64,000 nt of DNA from Seohaeicola saemankumensis (GCF_020171285.1 NZ_JAIUZI010000005.1:62001-126000), one strand, 5' to 3'. Positions 53,004 through 62,143 are shown, counted from the first letter of the stretch. Numbers and translations: made by a program. Notes: a model not told the origin generated them from the letters alone.

Positions 53004-53435
53004 TCAATGGACACGCCGCCAGCCTGTCAAACGGATGCGAACGCCTTGATCAGGGTCAGGTTCTTCAGCGTCTTTCGGTCTGATCCCGATCGAATACTGG
53101 TTGCCGAAGCTAGCTCGTGATATTTCGAACTCGTCACCTTCCTGAGCGCCAACGTCCCGAAACCAACTCGTCATGTGTGTAATCCGGTACTCATTTCTGG
53201 TGCCGCCCGGATCGTGAAGGCGGTTGTTGTAGTAAACGAAACGGAATTTCAACTTGTGTCCGGTTTCGTCGATGCACTCGATCCATGCGTCAGGGTTCTT
53301 TACGTGCTGGTCAAGAGCCGGCAGCATTGCGAGAAGTTCCTTCTCGCCTTTGGGGATCAAGACGCCGCCTTGGTGTCCACCCGTTGTTCCAACATCATTG
53401 GCACTCAGTCGTTTTCGGAATTTCTCACTGCTCAT
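53004..53435 (-). CDS. Stand-alone EcoRII N-terminal-type DNA-recognition domain
   Basis: A 143-residue protein. KRLSANDVGTTGGHQGGVLIP (residues about 8-28) and YYNNRL..GGTRNEYRIT (about 68-86) closely resemble the N-terminal, B3-like pseudobarrel of EcoRII. That enzyme has KRLSANDTGATGGHQ and a YYNSR..GKTRNEKRIT stretch, quoted from memory. In EcoRII this domain binds the effector CCWGG site and the nuclease is a separate C-terminal domain, which is absent here. So this is probably the sequence-specificity subunit of the operon. It is the last gene of the operon and overlaps the helicase stop by four bases. Confidence 0.75.
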   Translation of the reverse strand: MSSEKFRKRLSANDVGTTGGHQGGVLIPKGEKELLAMLPALDQHVKNPDAWIECIDETGHKLKFRFVYYNNRLHDPGGTRNEYRITHMTSWFRDVGAQEGDEFEISRASFGNQYSIGIRPKDAEEPDPDQGVRIRLTGWRRVH

Positions 53436-55243
53436 GACTTTACCGGCATTATTTCGAGGGCACGTTTGAGATCATAGGCGTCACGGGTCGACACTGGTAC
53501 GGTCTCGTTCGCGAGGTCGTTCTTCCAAGCGGACCGATCGATCATTACTTCTTCCACGGTATCCAAATAGAAAAGCCGATAGACTGTGACCGGTTCTGTT
53601 TGCCCTCTGCGATGTGCCCGTGCACTCGCTTGGGCTTCAAGCGCGGGATTCCATACCGGCGTGAAATGGATCACAACGGTCGCCGCGGTGATGTTCAGAC
53701 CCGCACCCGCTGCTTTCGGGTTGAGGACCAAGCAGGCCGACCCTTCATGGGCAGCGAATAAATCGATGATGGTTTGCCTGTCCTCCTGGGGAGTTGAGCC
53801 ATTGATCGCTCCCCAATGCGTATCAGGCAAATGGGAACACGCCTGCTTGAGCAGATCACCGATCCGATTGAAAAGAGCGAAAACAATAACCTTTCGCCCA
53901 TTGGCAAACGCCTCGCGAAGCAGGTCGACTGCCCGCTCCATCTTGGGTGTGACAAGAGGCATGTCCGCGGCTGGGACTATAGCTGCACATTCTTCGTTTT
54001 CCCCCGAGTTGCGTAACCAGGGATGGGCACAAACGAGCTGCAACTGGAGAGTCGCAACGAGAGCGCCCGCGACCGGATACTTCTCCATTGTGGCGTCACG
54101 TACGTCGCGATAGTGGTCGATCAGCCGGTCGTCGAGTTCGAGCGGAACATCCACGTCAATCCTTTCCGGTAGATCGCTGGCTACATCCGCGACCCGACGT
54201 TTCAGGATGATTGGATCGGTGAGACGCTTCAACTGTTGGCCTGAGTCGAGACTATCAGGAAAACTGCCTTCGAACTCTGAGAGATTGCCCAAAAGCCCTG
54301 GAATGGCGAAATCCGTCAAAGACCAAAGGTCGACCAAGCTATTTTCGACCGGAGTCCCGGTCATTGGAATGGCGCGTTTTCGGGGGATGGTTGCGATTGC
54401 TTGGCGACGGTTCGATTGCGGGTTCTTGATTGCCTGTGCTTCATCGCAAATTACCCAAGACCATTCGAGGCTCGAAAAAATGGCGATATCATTTACCAGA
54501 GTATCATAGGTTGTGATCAGCACTTGGGACACTTGAAGCCCTGCAACCACCCCAGTTCTGTGCGCTCCTCTATGAACAGCTACATCCAAGGTCGGCGCGA
54601 ACCTAGTAATCTCACGCACCCAGTTGGCAATTAGGCTAGTGGGGCAGACAATTAATGCCGGTGCCTGGGCCTCGGGCGGATCGATCATGAGCAGCGCGAT
54701 GATTTGGAGTGTCTTGCCGAGGCCCATTTCATCTGCGAGGATCAGGCCGCCAGTTCGGGAGATCGTGTCCCACATCCATTGGACGCCTCTCGCCTGATAG
54801 GGAAATAGCTCCGCCTCCAAGCCCGCGATACCGATCGTATCGCTTTTTAGTTCTGCAGCCTCCTTGCCCGGCTTCATGATCGCTTCCGACGGCGCGGTGG
54901 TGATGCCATCCTCATCCGACCTCATGAGTCGGATCGCAGTGCTGAATGAAATATCAGTGGGATCGACACCGCCGATTTTTTGCACGAGCACCTGCGTCGC
55001 ATCACGCGGGAGGGGGCGAATTATCGTACCATCGACCACCCAGCAATGGCGATTGGTTGGGGCTATGAACTCATGCCGCACGCCCCGTACTATTCTGACG
55101 CCGCCCAATCGCGCGACGATACGGTTCTCCTCACGCTCAAGGCGGACAATTGGTTCCAGAAGTCTTTCTGAAATAGTATGACCACCGGGAGGAGCCTCTT
55201 TCAGGTCGCCAAAAGACTCGGGGAGTTTCGTGTAGTCAACCAA
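53432..55243 (-). CDS. SWI2/SNF2-family DNA translocase/helicase
   Basis: A 603-residue superfamily 2 ATPase. Residues 1-140 are a unique N-terminal domain. The helicase core begins at about 145 with FPYQARGVQWMWD, Walker A DEMGLGKT at 171-178, DEAQ at 267-270, MTGTPVEN at about 294-301, and the C-terminal RecA domain ends with QASARAHRRGQTEPVTVY (motif VI). No nuclease domain is fused. It would translocate on DNA after recognition by the EcoRII-N-like subunit and bring in the nuclease. It overlaps the HNH gene by eight bases and the EcoRII-N-like gene by four. Confidence 0.9.
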   Translation of the reverse strand: MVDYTKLPESFGDLKEAPPGGHTISERLLEPIVRLEREENRIVARLGGVRIVRGVRHEFIAPTNRHCWVVDGTIIRPLPRDATQVLVQKIGGVDPTDISFSTAIRLMRSDEDGITTAPSEAIMKPGKEAAELKSDTIGIAGLEAELFPYQARGVQWMWDTISRTGGLILADEMGLGKTLQIIALLMIDPPEAQAPALIVCPTSLIANWVREITRFAPTLDVAVHRGAHRTGVVAGLQVSQVLITTYDTLVNDIAIFSSLEWSWVICDEAQAIKNPQSNRRQAIATIPRKRAIPMTGTPVENSLVDLWSLTDFAIPGLLGNLSEFEGSFPDSLDSGQQLKRLTDPIILKRRVADVASDLPERIDVDVPLELDDRLIDHYRDVRDATMEKYPVAGALVATLQLQLVCAHPWLRNSGENEECAAIVPAADMPLVTPKMERAVDLLREAFANGRKVIVFALFNRIGDLLKQACSHLPDTHWGAINGSTPQEDRQTIIDLFAAHEGSACLVLNPKAAGAGLNITAATVVIHFTPVWNPALEAQASARAHRRGQTEPVTVYRLFYLDTVEEVMIDRSAWKNDLANETVPVSTRDAYDLKRALEIMPVKS

Positions 55244-56063
55244 GATGTTCCTCCAGCATGCGCCTAATGTACTCGATATCCCAAGGCACCGGTCGCCGGG
55301 TGTGGGCCGCCCGATGACAAGATGGACATAGTGGTAAAAGGTCGGTTGCGGGGTCGTAGGGTTTGGGAGCCGCGATATTTGCTAGTGGCTCCAGATGGTG
55401 CACTTCAATTATGCCGCCAGCATCGTCGCCGTAGCGTCGACGTGGTTCGAGACCACAAGCTGCGCAGGTCTCACCGTGCAAGCGGATGCAGAGAAGCCGG
55501 TTGCGAGGGTTGCGCTCACGGCGATTGACGAGAGAAGGCTTTATTGCTCCTTCGAACGCTGGCTCATCGCAGATCACGTCATCTTCGACCACGTCGTACC
55601 CGATGAGTTCGGCCATCGCCGCCATCATGGGCACGATCACTTCGCGGCAGGTATGGGAAACTGCTTCATCCGAGTCGGGTCGAACGTCGTGCCGTATTGT
55701 CGCAGCCATACGGAAAGAGCCATCGTTTACAGTCCAGTCATCGAGCGCCTGTGCCGAAATGGAAAGGCTCGCGGCTTGATCAATGGATGCGACCAGTGCC
55801 ATGGCCAGCTGTCGATCCTCGGCCGACGCCTGACCAATCTGGCGAATAACGGCACCGGAGAAATTTCCGAATGCCAAGTTGACGCGATGCGCTTTGAGAC
55901 CGTGGGGTCTAATTTCCGCGACGGGACCGTGCTGCTGGTCAAGGTCATCGAACCATATTTTCATACCAGAGCGCAGCCCGCCATTGTCTATGGCGACTGC
56001 AATGACGGCACCAGTGCCTTCCTCCAGTTCACGAACGATGAGTTCCTGTTTCGCTGCCAGCAT
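55236..56063 (-). CDS. HNH endonuclease of the restriction-like operon
   Basis: A 275-residue protein. The C-terminal HNH domain has CAAC at 200-203, IEVHHLEPLANI at about 219-230 with the catalytic His pair, and CPSCHRAAH at 246-254. The N-terminal 180 residues form a separate domain with no recognised motif, possibly contacting the helicase or DNA. It is the best candidate for the DNA-cleaving subunit. The start overlaps the GHKL ATPase stop by one base (TGATG), and its stop lies inside the helicase start, so translation is coupled on both sides. Confidence 0.88.
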   Translation of the reverse strand: MLAAKQELIVRELEEGTGAVIAVAIDNGGLRSGMKIWFDDLDQQHGPVAEIRPHGLKAHRVNLAFGNFSGAVIRQIGQASAEDRQLAMALVASIDQAASLSISAQALDDWTVNDGSFRMAATIRHDVRPDSDEAVSHTCREVIVPMMAAMAELIGYDVVEDDVICDEPAFEGAIKPSLVNRRERNPRNRLLCIRLHGETCAACGLEPRRRYGDDAGGIIEVHHLEPLANIAAPKPYDPATDLLPLCPSCHRAAHTRRPVPWDIEYIRRMLEEHLG

Positions 56064-57694
56064 CAGTCGTCATCATCTTCTGCCAGTTCGCCTGGTTCAG
56101 GATCCGGTAAGTTCCGCAGAAGTTTACGTAGGTTGTTTGATATCTCTGTGCGGATATCTTCGAAAATGGGTTCGAGTTCGTCATTTGTATTGTTCTGTTC
56201 GGCCGCTGCGAATGCCCACAGCAAAAGGTCCATTCCTTCCACTGCATATCCGTTTGCAGCGGCTCGCTGATAAATTTTCTGGTAATAGTCGTGGTGTTTA
56301 TTCAAAAGAACGGACGGCACATGCCCGTCGTTTCCGGTACTCCGGAAAGCTGGTTGCCAGAGTTCCCCACTATTGATCGATTCAACCGCTTCAACATGCA
56401 CGTAATCGGGGCTGACATTGTTCTGGATCGGTGACTTGATCCGGATCTTCGGGCCCATGTTGTTGGATATCTCCGCAGACTGGCCTTCTGGATCCACGGA
56501 CGTCACCTGTGCCTTCGCGGCATTCGTCGTCGCCGCGATGTTCTTATTGGAACTACCGTGATCCACTTTGTTTTTCGCATTGGCCTGCGCTCTGCTCTGC
56601 CTCCGATAGCGGTTCCCTGCCTCGCGGTATATTGGCTGTAGAAGCGTTCGGAGGCCGTCCTCGAGATCAGGGTGGAAAAGAATGCGAGATTTTTTCACAT
56701 CGATTCTGAAAGCGTCGTCCAGTTCATGTCCAAAATCAAACTCGATCCTCAAAAGGGAAGTGTGAGGTTCGGGCGCGCCGAAGACATCCATCCAGCCGCC
56801 ATCTTGGATTAACCGTCCCTCGCGGAATACGTAGAAGCCTTGAGCCCGGTTCGAGATACGGGCGTATTCACGTTCCTCATCCTTTGTCATGTCGCGACGG
56901 TGTGGAAGAATCCAAGCGTGGATCGTGGCACGTTCCTCCGAGCCATCCGGCATCTCAACCAATAGTGTCTGCTTTTTTAGTGGAAGAACCTGTTCTGACC
57001 TTTTCGGGTAGAAAGGATTCCACGGCACAACTGGGCTGCTGTTAATGAAAATTTCTATATCCCGCTCGCGCTTATCGGATTTGTCGGTAAAGCGGTGGTA
57101 AACTAAAGAGAGATGTTTGCTGAGGGTGTCTGCTAGCCGCTTGATTGCAGCTTGTTCCTTGGTCCCCCCCGCTTCGTATTCTTTGGACAAGATCCGGTCA
57201 CACTTTTCCCAAATTACGAGAGTTCCCGTGTCTCCGCAGAGTTCTTCGAACATTTCTTCTTCATCAGACGATACCGGCTCGCGCAGCATTTCCCACCTGC
57301 CGCGTTCCTTCACATGATCGAGATCCCATGCAAGTTTTACCAAGGGCTGCTCTGTGGTAGCCCGCGAAACGATGGTGAATTTCAAGCAGACCGAACTTGA
57401 AGCCGTCTTGAGCCCGAGCCCGAATTTTCCCAGGCTTTCAGGGTTCTCGCGTACAGGCGCGCCGTAGCGCATAGCGCGATGGATCGTTTCTTCATCCATC
57501 CCGACACCGTTGTCGCCAAAATAGACCAGTTTTCTTCCGTCTTCGTGAAGGACAATCTCGACATTGATGTGGTCGGCTTTGGCAGCAATCGAATTGTCAA
57601 TAATATCGGCAGCGGCGGTCTTTACATTGTAACCAGTGTCGCGCAGACCGAATATCAGGCGCGGGGCATCCGGTTCATTTATCAGGTCATTCAT
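56063..57694 (-). CDS. GHKL (MutL/MORC-like) ATPase
   Basis: A 543-residue protein. The N-terminal Bergerat ATPase fold has the N box ADIIDNSIAA (about 29-38), G1 box GDNGVGMDEE (about 60-69) and G2 box GKFGLGLKTASSS (about 89-101), followed by a transducer-like region (GTLVIWEKCD). No endonuclease motif of MutL is visible. The ATG at 57694 is preferred because GAGGA precedes it; a TTG at 57742 directly after the vsr stop is the alternative. MutL/MORC-type ATPases with Dcm-type methylases, Vsr and SF2 helicases are a described restriction-modification theme (Iyer, Abhiman and Aravind). Confidence 0.87.
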   Translation of the reverse strand: MNDLINEPDAPRLIFGLRDTGYNVKTAAADIIDNSIAAKADHINVEIVLHEDGRKLVYFGDNGVGMDEETIHRAMRYGAPVRENPESLGKFGLGLKTASSSVCLKFTIVSRATTEQPLVKLAWDLDHVKERGRWEMLREPVSSDEEEMFEELCGDTGTLVIWEKCDRILSKEYEAGGTKEQAAIKRLADTLSKHLSLVYHRFTDKSDKRERDIEIFINSSPVVPWNPFYPKRSEQVLPLKKQTLLVEMPDGSEERATIHAWILPHRRDMTKDEEREYARISNRAQGFYVFREGRLIQDGGWMDVFGAPEPHTSLLRIEFDFGHELDDAFRIDVKKSRILFHPDLEDGLRTLLQPIYREAGNRYRRQSRAQANAKNKVDHGSSNKNIAATTNAAKAQVTSVDPEGQSAEISNNMGPKIRIKSPIQNNVSPDYVHVEAVESINSGELWQPAFRSTGNDGHVPSVLLNKHHDYYQKIYQRAAANGYAVEGMDLLLWAFAAAEQNNTNDELEPIFEDIRTEISNNLRKLLRNLPDPEPGELAEDDDD

Positions 57695-57742
57695 CCTGCT
57701 CTTCCTCTCTCCAGCGTCGTTCCGACAATCTGGATTTATCAA

Positions 57743-58201
57743 TCAAAAAATTTCTCGCCTATTTGGTATTTCGCCGAAAACCTCTTTTCCGCGCAACCAA
57801 GCTGTGATCTCGCCTATGAGATCTTCTAGGGATAAGTGCTTCGTCGCACATTCCCAAACTGTCAGTACGCGCCACCCTGATGTGATAAGCGTTTGTGCAG
57901 TTTTCTGATCACGTTCGACATTTTTTTCCAACTTTTCTCGCCAAAATTCAGTTCGGGTTTTTGGCAATCTAAAATATGAACAACCTTTGTGCGCGTGCCA
58001 GAAGCAACCGTGAACGAAAAGTGCTGCACGGTATTTCGGCAACACGAGATCGGGCTTGCCTACAAGATGGCGGCTGTGGAGACGGTACCTGAACCCGAGA
58101 CCATGCAATCCCTTGCGGACAATCATCTCGGGCTTTGTATCTTTTGGTCTAATCCCAGCCATCATTTCCGATCTGGACATCGGTGATCGTTTCTCAGGCA
58201 C
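57743..58201 (-). CDS. vsr: Very short patch repair endonuclease
   Basis: A 152-residue mismatch nicking enzyme. It cuts 5' of the T in T:G mismatches that arise by deamination of 5-methylcytosine. Landmarks are [47 protein letters not shown] with the catalytic Asp at about 51 and zinc-binding Cys/His, and [10 protein letters not shown]. Length is close to E. coli Vsr (156). It overlaps the methyltransferase stop by eight bases, the same pairing as dcm-vsr in E. coli. It protects the host against mutation at methylated sites, and perhaps plays a direct part in restriction. Confidence 0.93.
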   Translation of the reverse strand: MPEKRSPMSRSEMMAGIRPKDTKPEMIVRKGLHGLGFRYRLHSRHLVGKPDLVLPKYRAALFVHGCFWHAHKGCSYFRLPKTRTEFWREKLEKNVERDQKTAQTLITSGWRVLTVWECATKHLSLEDLIGEITAWLRGKEVFGEIPNRREIF

Positions 58202-59267
58202 TTTGGTTTCTCCGCGGCCTCAATGCGACAGTATTTTCAATCCATGGGGCCATGGCTTCGGCGATCGCTATTGCGACCGGTGCCGCAACCGCATTGCCGA
58301 ATTGACGGTACGCCTGTGCGTCGGAAACCGGGATGTTCCATGGGCGGTTGGAGCCGGGACGGTCGAAACCCATGAGACGGGCGCATTCGCGTGGCGTCAG
58401 TCGCCGAGGGTTCTTCCCGGGTTGCGCGATCAGGATTTCTGACCCGTCCTTGTAATACCTTGCGCTTAGTGTCCGGGCGACGCTTTCGGGAGTGCATAGG
58501 CCGAAGCCGAAGCCGTTACCGGCTGCTTTGTGTTTTGCGGCGTAATTTTGGAGGTAGGCCCAAAGCTTGTCAGACAGTGTGTACTTGTCGGCAATACGCG
58601 CTAGGCGACCTTCTGTATAGGGCGGCTCGGCGATCTCGGACCCGTCCTCGGGATGAAGAATGTCCGAAAGCCGTGGGTTCGGTCCCGGAGGGATCACCAC
58701 ATCGTCGAGGCAGAAACGCGTGGGAACATCGCGACGGAAGCCCGAGATAAATATGCGCTCACGGTGCTGTGGTACCCAGGAGCGTGCGTCTATCACTTTG
58801 TGATCCACCTCGTAACCGAGTTCGTCAAGCGCATGTAGGATGACCCTCATGGTGTTACCCTTGTCATGGGACAGCAGATTCTTGACGTTTTCCAGAAGGA
58901 AGGCGCGCGGGCGATGATGGGCAATGATTCTCACGACATCAAAAAAGAGCGTTCCTTGGGTCTCATCTAGAAAGCCGTGAGCACGGCCCAGTGAGTTCTT
59001 TTTGCTTACTCCGGCGATGCTGAAAGGCTGGCATGGGAAGCCAGCAAGCAAGACATCGTGAGCTGGAATTTCCGCTTCTGAAATTTCCGTGATGTCACCA
59101 GTGAGCGGGTGCTCGTCCCCGAAATTCGCAGAGTAGGTTTCCTGCGAGAAGCGGTTCCACTCGCTAGTGAAAACACAGGTTCCGCCGGCAGCTTCGAAAC
59201 CAACGCGCAAACCTCCGATACCGGCAAAAAGATCGATGAAGCTAAAACTACTCGGCGATTTGTGCAT
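58194..59267 (-). CDS. dcm: DNA (cytosine-5-)-methyltransferase, Dcm type
   Basis: A 357-residue C5-cytosine methyltransferase. Conserved motifs in order are [20 protein letters not shown] (I), [11 protein letters not shown] with catalytic Cys at about 79 (IV), LLENVKNLL (VI), [12 protein letters not shown] (VIII), then a target-recognition region, and [18 protein letters not shown] (X). The start at 59267 (MHKSPSSFS) has AGAGAGGG upstream and is preferred over one 27 codons earlier. It is first in the six-gene operon. With Vsr and the EcoRII-N-like protein downstream, a CCWGG-like target is the natural guess, but specificity cannot be read directly. Confidence 0.92.
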   Translation of the reverse strand: MHKSPSSFSFIDLFAGIGGLRVGFEAAGGTCVFTSEWNRFSQETYSANFGDEHPLTGDITEISEAEIPAHDVLLAGFPCQPFSIAGVSKKNSLGRAHGFLDETQGTLFFDVVRIIAHHRPRAFLLENVKNLLSHDKGNTMRVILHALDELGYEVDHKVIDARSWVPQHRERIFISGFRRDVPTRFCLDDVVIPPGPNPRLSDILHPEDGSEIAEPPYTEGRLARIADKYTLSDKLWAYLQNYAAKHKAAGNGFGFGLCTPESVARTLSARYYKDGSEILIAQPGKNPRRLTPRECARLMGFDRPGSNRPWNIPVSDAQAYRQFGNAVAAPVAIAIAEAMAPWIENTVALRPRRNQSA

Positions 59268-59530
59268 GTACTGACCCTCTCTGATGGTACCATATCTAGC
59301 TTTCAATCCAGATGGAATAACAAGAGTTACGGAATAAAGCATGAACATCTGGGTGGTCCAAGAATCCCTTCCGCCACGGACAGACTCGAATATCAGTCGT
59401 TTTGGCGGTCGCCTTGCAGAAATTCGGTGAACACGCGGGTTGACTTGGAGTTGTACTGAAATGCAGCTGCGCTCACCTTTGAAAAATTGCAGAGCGTCAC
59501 GAATGCAATCGCGGCCGCTAGATTAGTCCG

Positions 59531-59914
59531 CTAGCTAAAGCGTTCCAGCTGTTGTCGCCAATCCATCGGTAATGGCTCCAGAAGCCACGCCAGCGTCAGA
59601 TCCGGTCCCTGCGTCCCGTCGAGAACCACTTCGACGATATCCGGCGCGAGCAGTGTCAGGCGTAGGACACGGGTCATGTAGGACGGCGCGATTCCTTCGC
59701 TATCCGCGAGCTCGGCGATGGTCGTGAACTCGCCGGATTCCAACATCCTTTTCCATCGAAACGCTCGTGCCAGCGCCTTGACCAACGTGTTGTCCGTCTT
59801 ACACTGTTTGGATGCTCCCTCCGGCAGATGCATCGCTTTACGGCCGCCGCGCTTCACGAGGCGGAACGGGATGTGCACTGTCACCGTTTCCGGCGCTGGC
59901 TTCGCGCGGGTCAT
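59531..59914 (-). CDS. Small recombinase-associated protein with helix-turn-helix
   Basis: A 127-residue protein. The N-terminus is short and basic with HIPFRLVKRGGRKAMHLPEG; residues about 58-85 (FTTIAELADSEGIAPSYMTRVLRLTLLAPDI) form a helix-turn-helix like that of ParB/KorB-type proteins. Such proteins accompany serine recombinases of mobile elements in alphaproteobacteria and may regulate or direct the recombinase. Its start overlaps the recombinase stop by four bases. Composition is GC-rich, unlike the neighbouring defence genes. Confidence 0.72.
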   Translation of the reverse strand: MTRAKPAPETVTVHIPFRLVKRGGRKAMHLPEGASKQCKTDNTLVKALARAFRWKRMLESGEFTTIAELADSEGIAPSYMTRVLRLTLLAPDIVEVVLDGTQGPDLTLAWLLEPLPMDWRQQLERFS

Positions 59915-61218
59915 GCCGCCGTTCCTAGATCAGCCATCATTTCGCGCGCCAGCCCGGACAGACCATCCATGCGGAGGCGAACATTGAGGCCATCGGTGCC
60001 GATATCGACGCGCTCGACCAGCAGCGCCGTGATGCGCGCCTGCTCAGCGGGGAAGAGTTCGTCCCACAGCGGATCGAATTGCTGCAGGGCTGCGCGGGCG
60101 TCTGCCTCGGTGATGTCGCTGGCGTGAGTGCGCACCGCCTTCCATGTACCGGCCACTATCTCGGGCTGGCGGAACACGGCGCGGAGCTGATCGATGACGG
60201 CGGCCTCAATCTCGCCCGCAGGCACGCGGCCGACGGGGCAGGATCCTGCGCCGTGCTTCAGCACCGTCTGGCTGACGTAGTACCGGTAGAGCCGGTCGCC
60301 CTTTCTGGTGTGCGTCGGCGAGAAGGCCGCGCCGTCTGGGCCGTAGAGCAGCCCTTTCAGCAGTGCGGGCGTATCGGCGCGGGTGCGGGCGGCGCGCTTG
60401 CGGGGGCTCTCTTTCAGGATCGCGTGGACCTTGTCCCAGACCGCGCGGTCGATGATTGCGTCGTGCTCGCCGGGGTAGCTATCGCCCTTGTGCACCGCTT
60501 CGCCGAGATAGGCACGGTTGTTCAGCATTCGGTACAGGTACTTCTTGTCGATCCGGTTGCCGCGCGGTGTGCGGATGCCCCGATTTGCAACTTCGCGGGC
60601 CAGCTCTGTGCCCGACCCGATCTCGAGGAACTTGGCGAAGATCCAGCGGACCTGTGCGGCGCGCTCGTCGTCGATCACCAGCTTTCGATTCTCTACGCGA
60701 TAACCGTAGGGCGGAACGCCGCCCATCCACATGCCTTTCTTGCGGCTGGCGGCGACCTTGTCGCGAATGCGCTCTGCGGTCACCTCGCGTTCGAATTGGG
60801 CGAAGCTGAGCAGGATGTTCAGCGTCAGCCGCCCCATTGATGTGGTGGTATTGAACGACTGCGTGACCGAAACGAAGGTCACGTCATTGCGGTCGAATAC
60901 TTCCACCAGTTTGGCAAAATCAGCCAATGAGCGGCTCAGGCGGTCGATCTTGTAGACCACGACTACGTCGACCAGTCCGTCCTCGATGTCGGTCATCAAT
61001 TGCTGCAGCCCGGGGCGTTCCAGCGTGCCGCCAGAGATGCCGCCGTCGTCATATTGATCGCGCACAAGCACCCAACCTTCAGATCGCTGGCTGGCGATGT
61101 ACGCTTCGCAGGCCTCGCGCTGGGCGTGCAGCGAATTGAACTCCTGCTCCAGCCCTTCCTCGGACGACTTGCGCGTGTAGATCGCGCAGCGCAGTTTCCT
61201 GACAATCGGTTTTGTCAT
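59911..61218 (-). CDS. Large serine recombinase
   Basis: A 435-residue site-specific recombinase. The resolvase domain is at residues about 10-150: CAIYTRKSSEEG with the nucleophilic Ser near 18-19, YDDGGISGGTLERPGLQQLM, KIDRLSRSLADF and TTTSMGRLTLNILLSFAQFERE. The recombinase domain (PPYGYRVENRKLV, GIRTPRGNRIDKKYLYRMLNN) follows and then the ribbon region ALLKGLLYGPDGAAFSPTHTRKG. In that region the usual first Cys pair is replaced by GPDG, as in many members of this branch. It catalyses integration or excision of a mobile element. The attachment sites are not identifiable from this window alone. Confidence 0.93.
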   Translation of the reverse strand: MTKPIVRKLRCAIYTRKSSEEGLEQEFNSLHAQREACEAYIASQRSEGWVLVRDQYDDGGISGGTLERPGLQQLMTDIEDGLVDVVVVYKIDRLSRSLADFAKLVEVFDRNDVTFVSVTQSFNTTTSMGRLTLNILLSFAQFEREVTAERIRDKVAASRKKGMWMGGVPPYGYRVENRKLVIDDERAAQVRWIFAKFLEIGSGTELAREVANRGIRTPRGNRIDKKYLYRMLNNRAYLGEAVHKGDSYPGEHDAIIDRAVWDKVHAILKESPRKRAARTRADTPALLKGLLYGPDGAAFSPTHTRKGDRLYRYYVSQTVLKHGAGSCPVGRVPAGEIEAAVIDQLRAVFRQPEIVAGTWKAVRTHASDITEADARAALQQFDPLWDELFPAEQARITALLVERVDIGTDGLNVRLRMDGLSGLAREMMADLGTAA

Positions 61219-61667
61219 GCGCCCCTCCGATGGTTTTTCAGACCGAAGAACACCCAGCCGTTCCAGCGTGTGCCGGTGATGGCGCGCGCAATCGCGGACA
61301 GTGATTTGTAAGGCCGCCCCTGCCAGTCGAAGCCGTCAGCGGTGACGGTGACGACGTGCTCCACGCCCTGCCATTCGCGGATCAGCCGTGTGCCTACGAT
61401 GGGCATCATGTCAGCGCGGACGCGGCTCTTTTTCCGGTCACCGCCGTCCAACTGTTCTCCAAGGGCTTCCAGCCTTTTCACGGTCTCCGGCTTCAGGCCG
61501 CCAAAAGCCAGCTCCTGGATGCGGTAAGCCAGTCGGCTCTCAAGGTAGCGGCGGTTGAACGGCGGCGGTTCGCTGTCGAACAGGTCGCGCCACTGAGCCT
61601 TCAGGTCAGGCGTCGATGTTGTCTTGAGTGCAGCCAGGCGGGCTGGAATAGGATCTTGTTTGGTCAT
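61215..61667 (-). CDS. DUF2924 family protein
   Basis: A 150-residue protein. The start MTKQDPIPARLAALK at 61667 has GGAG upstream. DUF2924 features are DLKAQWRDLFDSEPPPFNRRYLESRLAYRIQELAFGGL, then GTRLIREWQGVEHVVTV and the C-terminal RPYKSLSAIARAITGTRWNGWVFFGL. Its last part resembles DUF4357-like DNA-associated modules. It almost always precedes a serine recombinase of this type, and its role there is unknown. It overlaps the recombinase start and the upstream small gene by four bases each. Confidence 0.88.
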   Translation of the reverse strand: MTKQDPIPARLAALKTTSTPDLKAQWRDLFDSEPPPFNRRYLESRLAYRIQELAFGGLKPETVKRLEALGEQLDGGDRKKSRVRADMMPIVGTRLIREWQGVEHVVTVTADGFDWQGRPYKSLSAIARAITGTRWNGWVFFGLKNHRRGA

Positions 61668-61891
61668 GCATTTCTCCGTTGAGTTGGAGTTGCATGACGC
61701 CATTCGTCGGCCGGATAGTGTAGACTACTTTCTCTAATTTCGTCAGATACTTCCGTCCGATTACGCAGCCGCAACCGTACCAGCCCGAGAGCCAGCAGGC
61801 CGCATAGCTCGGCGCGGCGTTCGCCAGGTGTCATCAGTTCGGGCGGCAGAGCGTTTGGGCCGCACAATTTCTTTTCCGATTTGTTCCGCAT
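61664..61891 (-). CDS. Small conserved protein of the recombinase module
   Basis: A 75-residue protein from the ATG at 61891. An in-frame TTG 15 codons upstream is possible but less likely. The sequence PPELMTPGERRAELCGLLALGLVRLR and the end ESSLHYPADEWRHATPTQRRNA match a small family I recall from the same DUF2924-recombinase context. The function is unknown. It is first of four overlapping genes transcribed leftward. Confidence 0.75.
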   Translation of the reverse strand: MRNKSEKKLCGPNALPPELMTPGERRAELCGLLALGLVRLRLRNRTEVSDEIRESSLHYPADEWRHATPTQRRNA

Positions 61892-62143
61892 AAGGAAATC
61901 GCTACGCGGATGTTCGGAAAAAACAAGAATAATCAACGAGGTATCTAGGTTGTGCGGAGGCGTTCGAAATCATTCGAAAAATGGTTAACGAGCAACTCTC
62001 CTTGCGCGTGTGTGAAATTTGCCGTCTGTTTCCAAAAAGTGAGTCGCCGTCCCTTTAAAAAGATTCGTTGTGTCTGCTGATCAACGCACAATCGGCGCAA
62101 AATTTTTGGCGGTTAACGCGGTATTGATTGAAAGCAAGGGATT
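61892..62143. other. 252-bp divergent region between recombinase module and QueC-like operon
   Basis: AT-richer than its surroundings. It contains TTCGAA twice (61963-61968 and 61973-61978), ten bases apart, a candidate binding or recombination site. It must hold promoters for both divergent units. No gene is seen. Confidence 0.5.
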
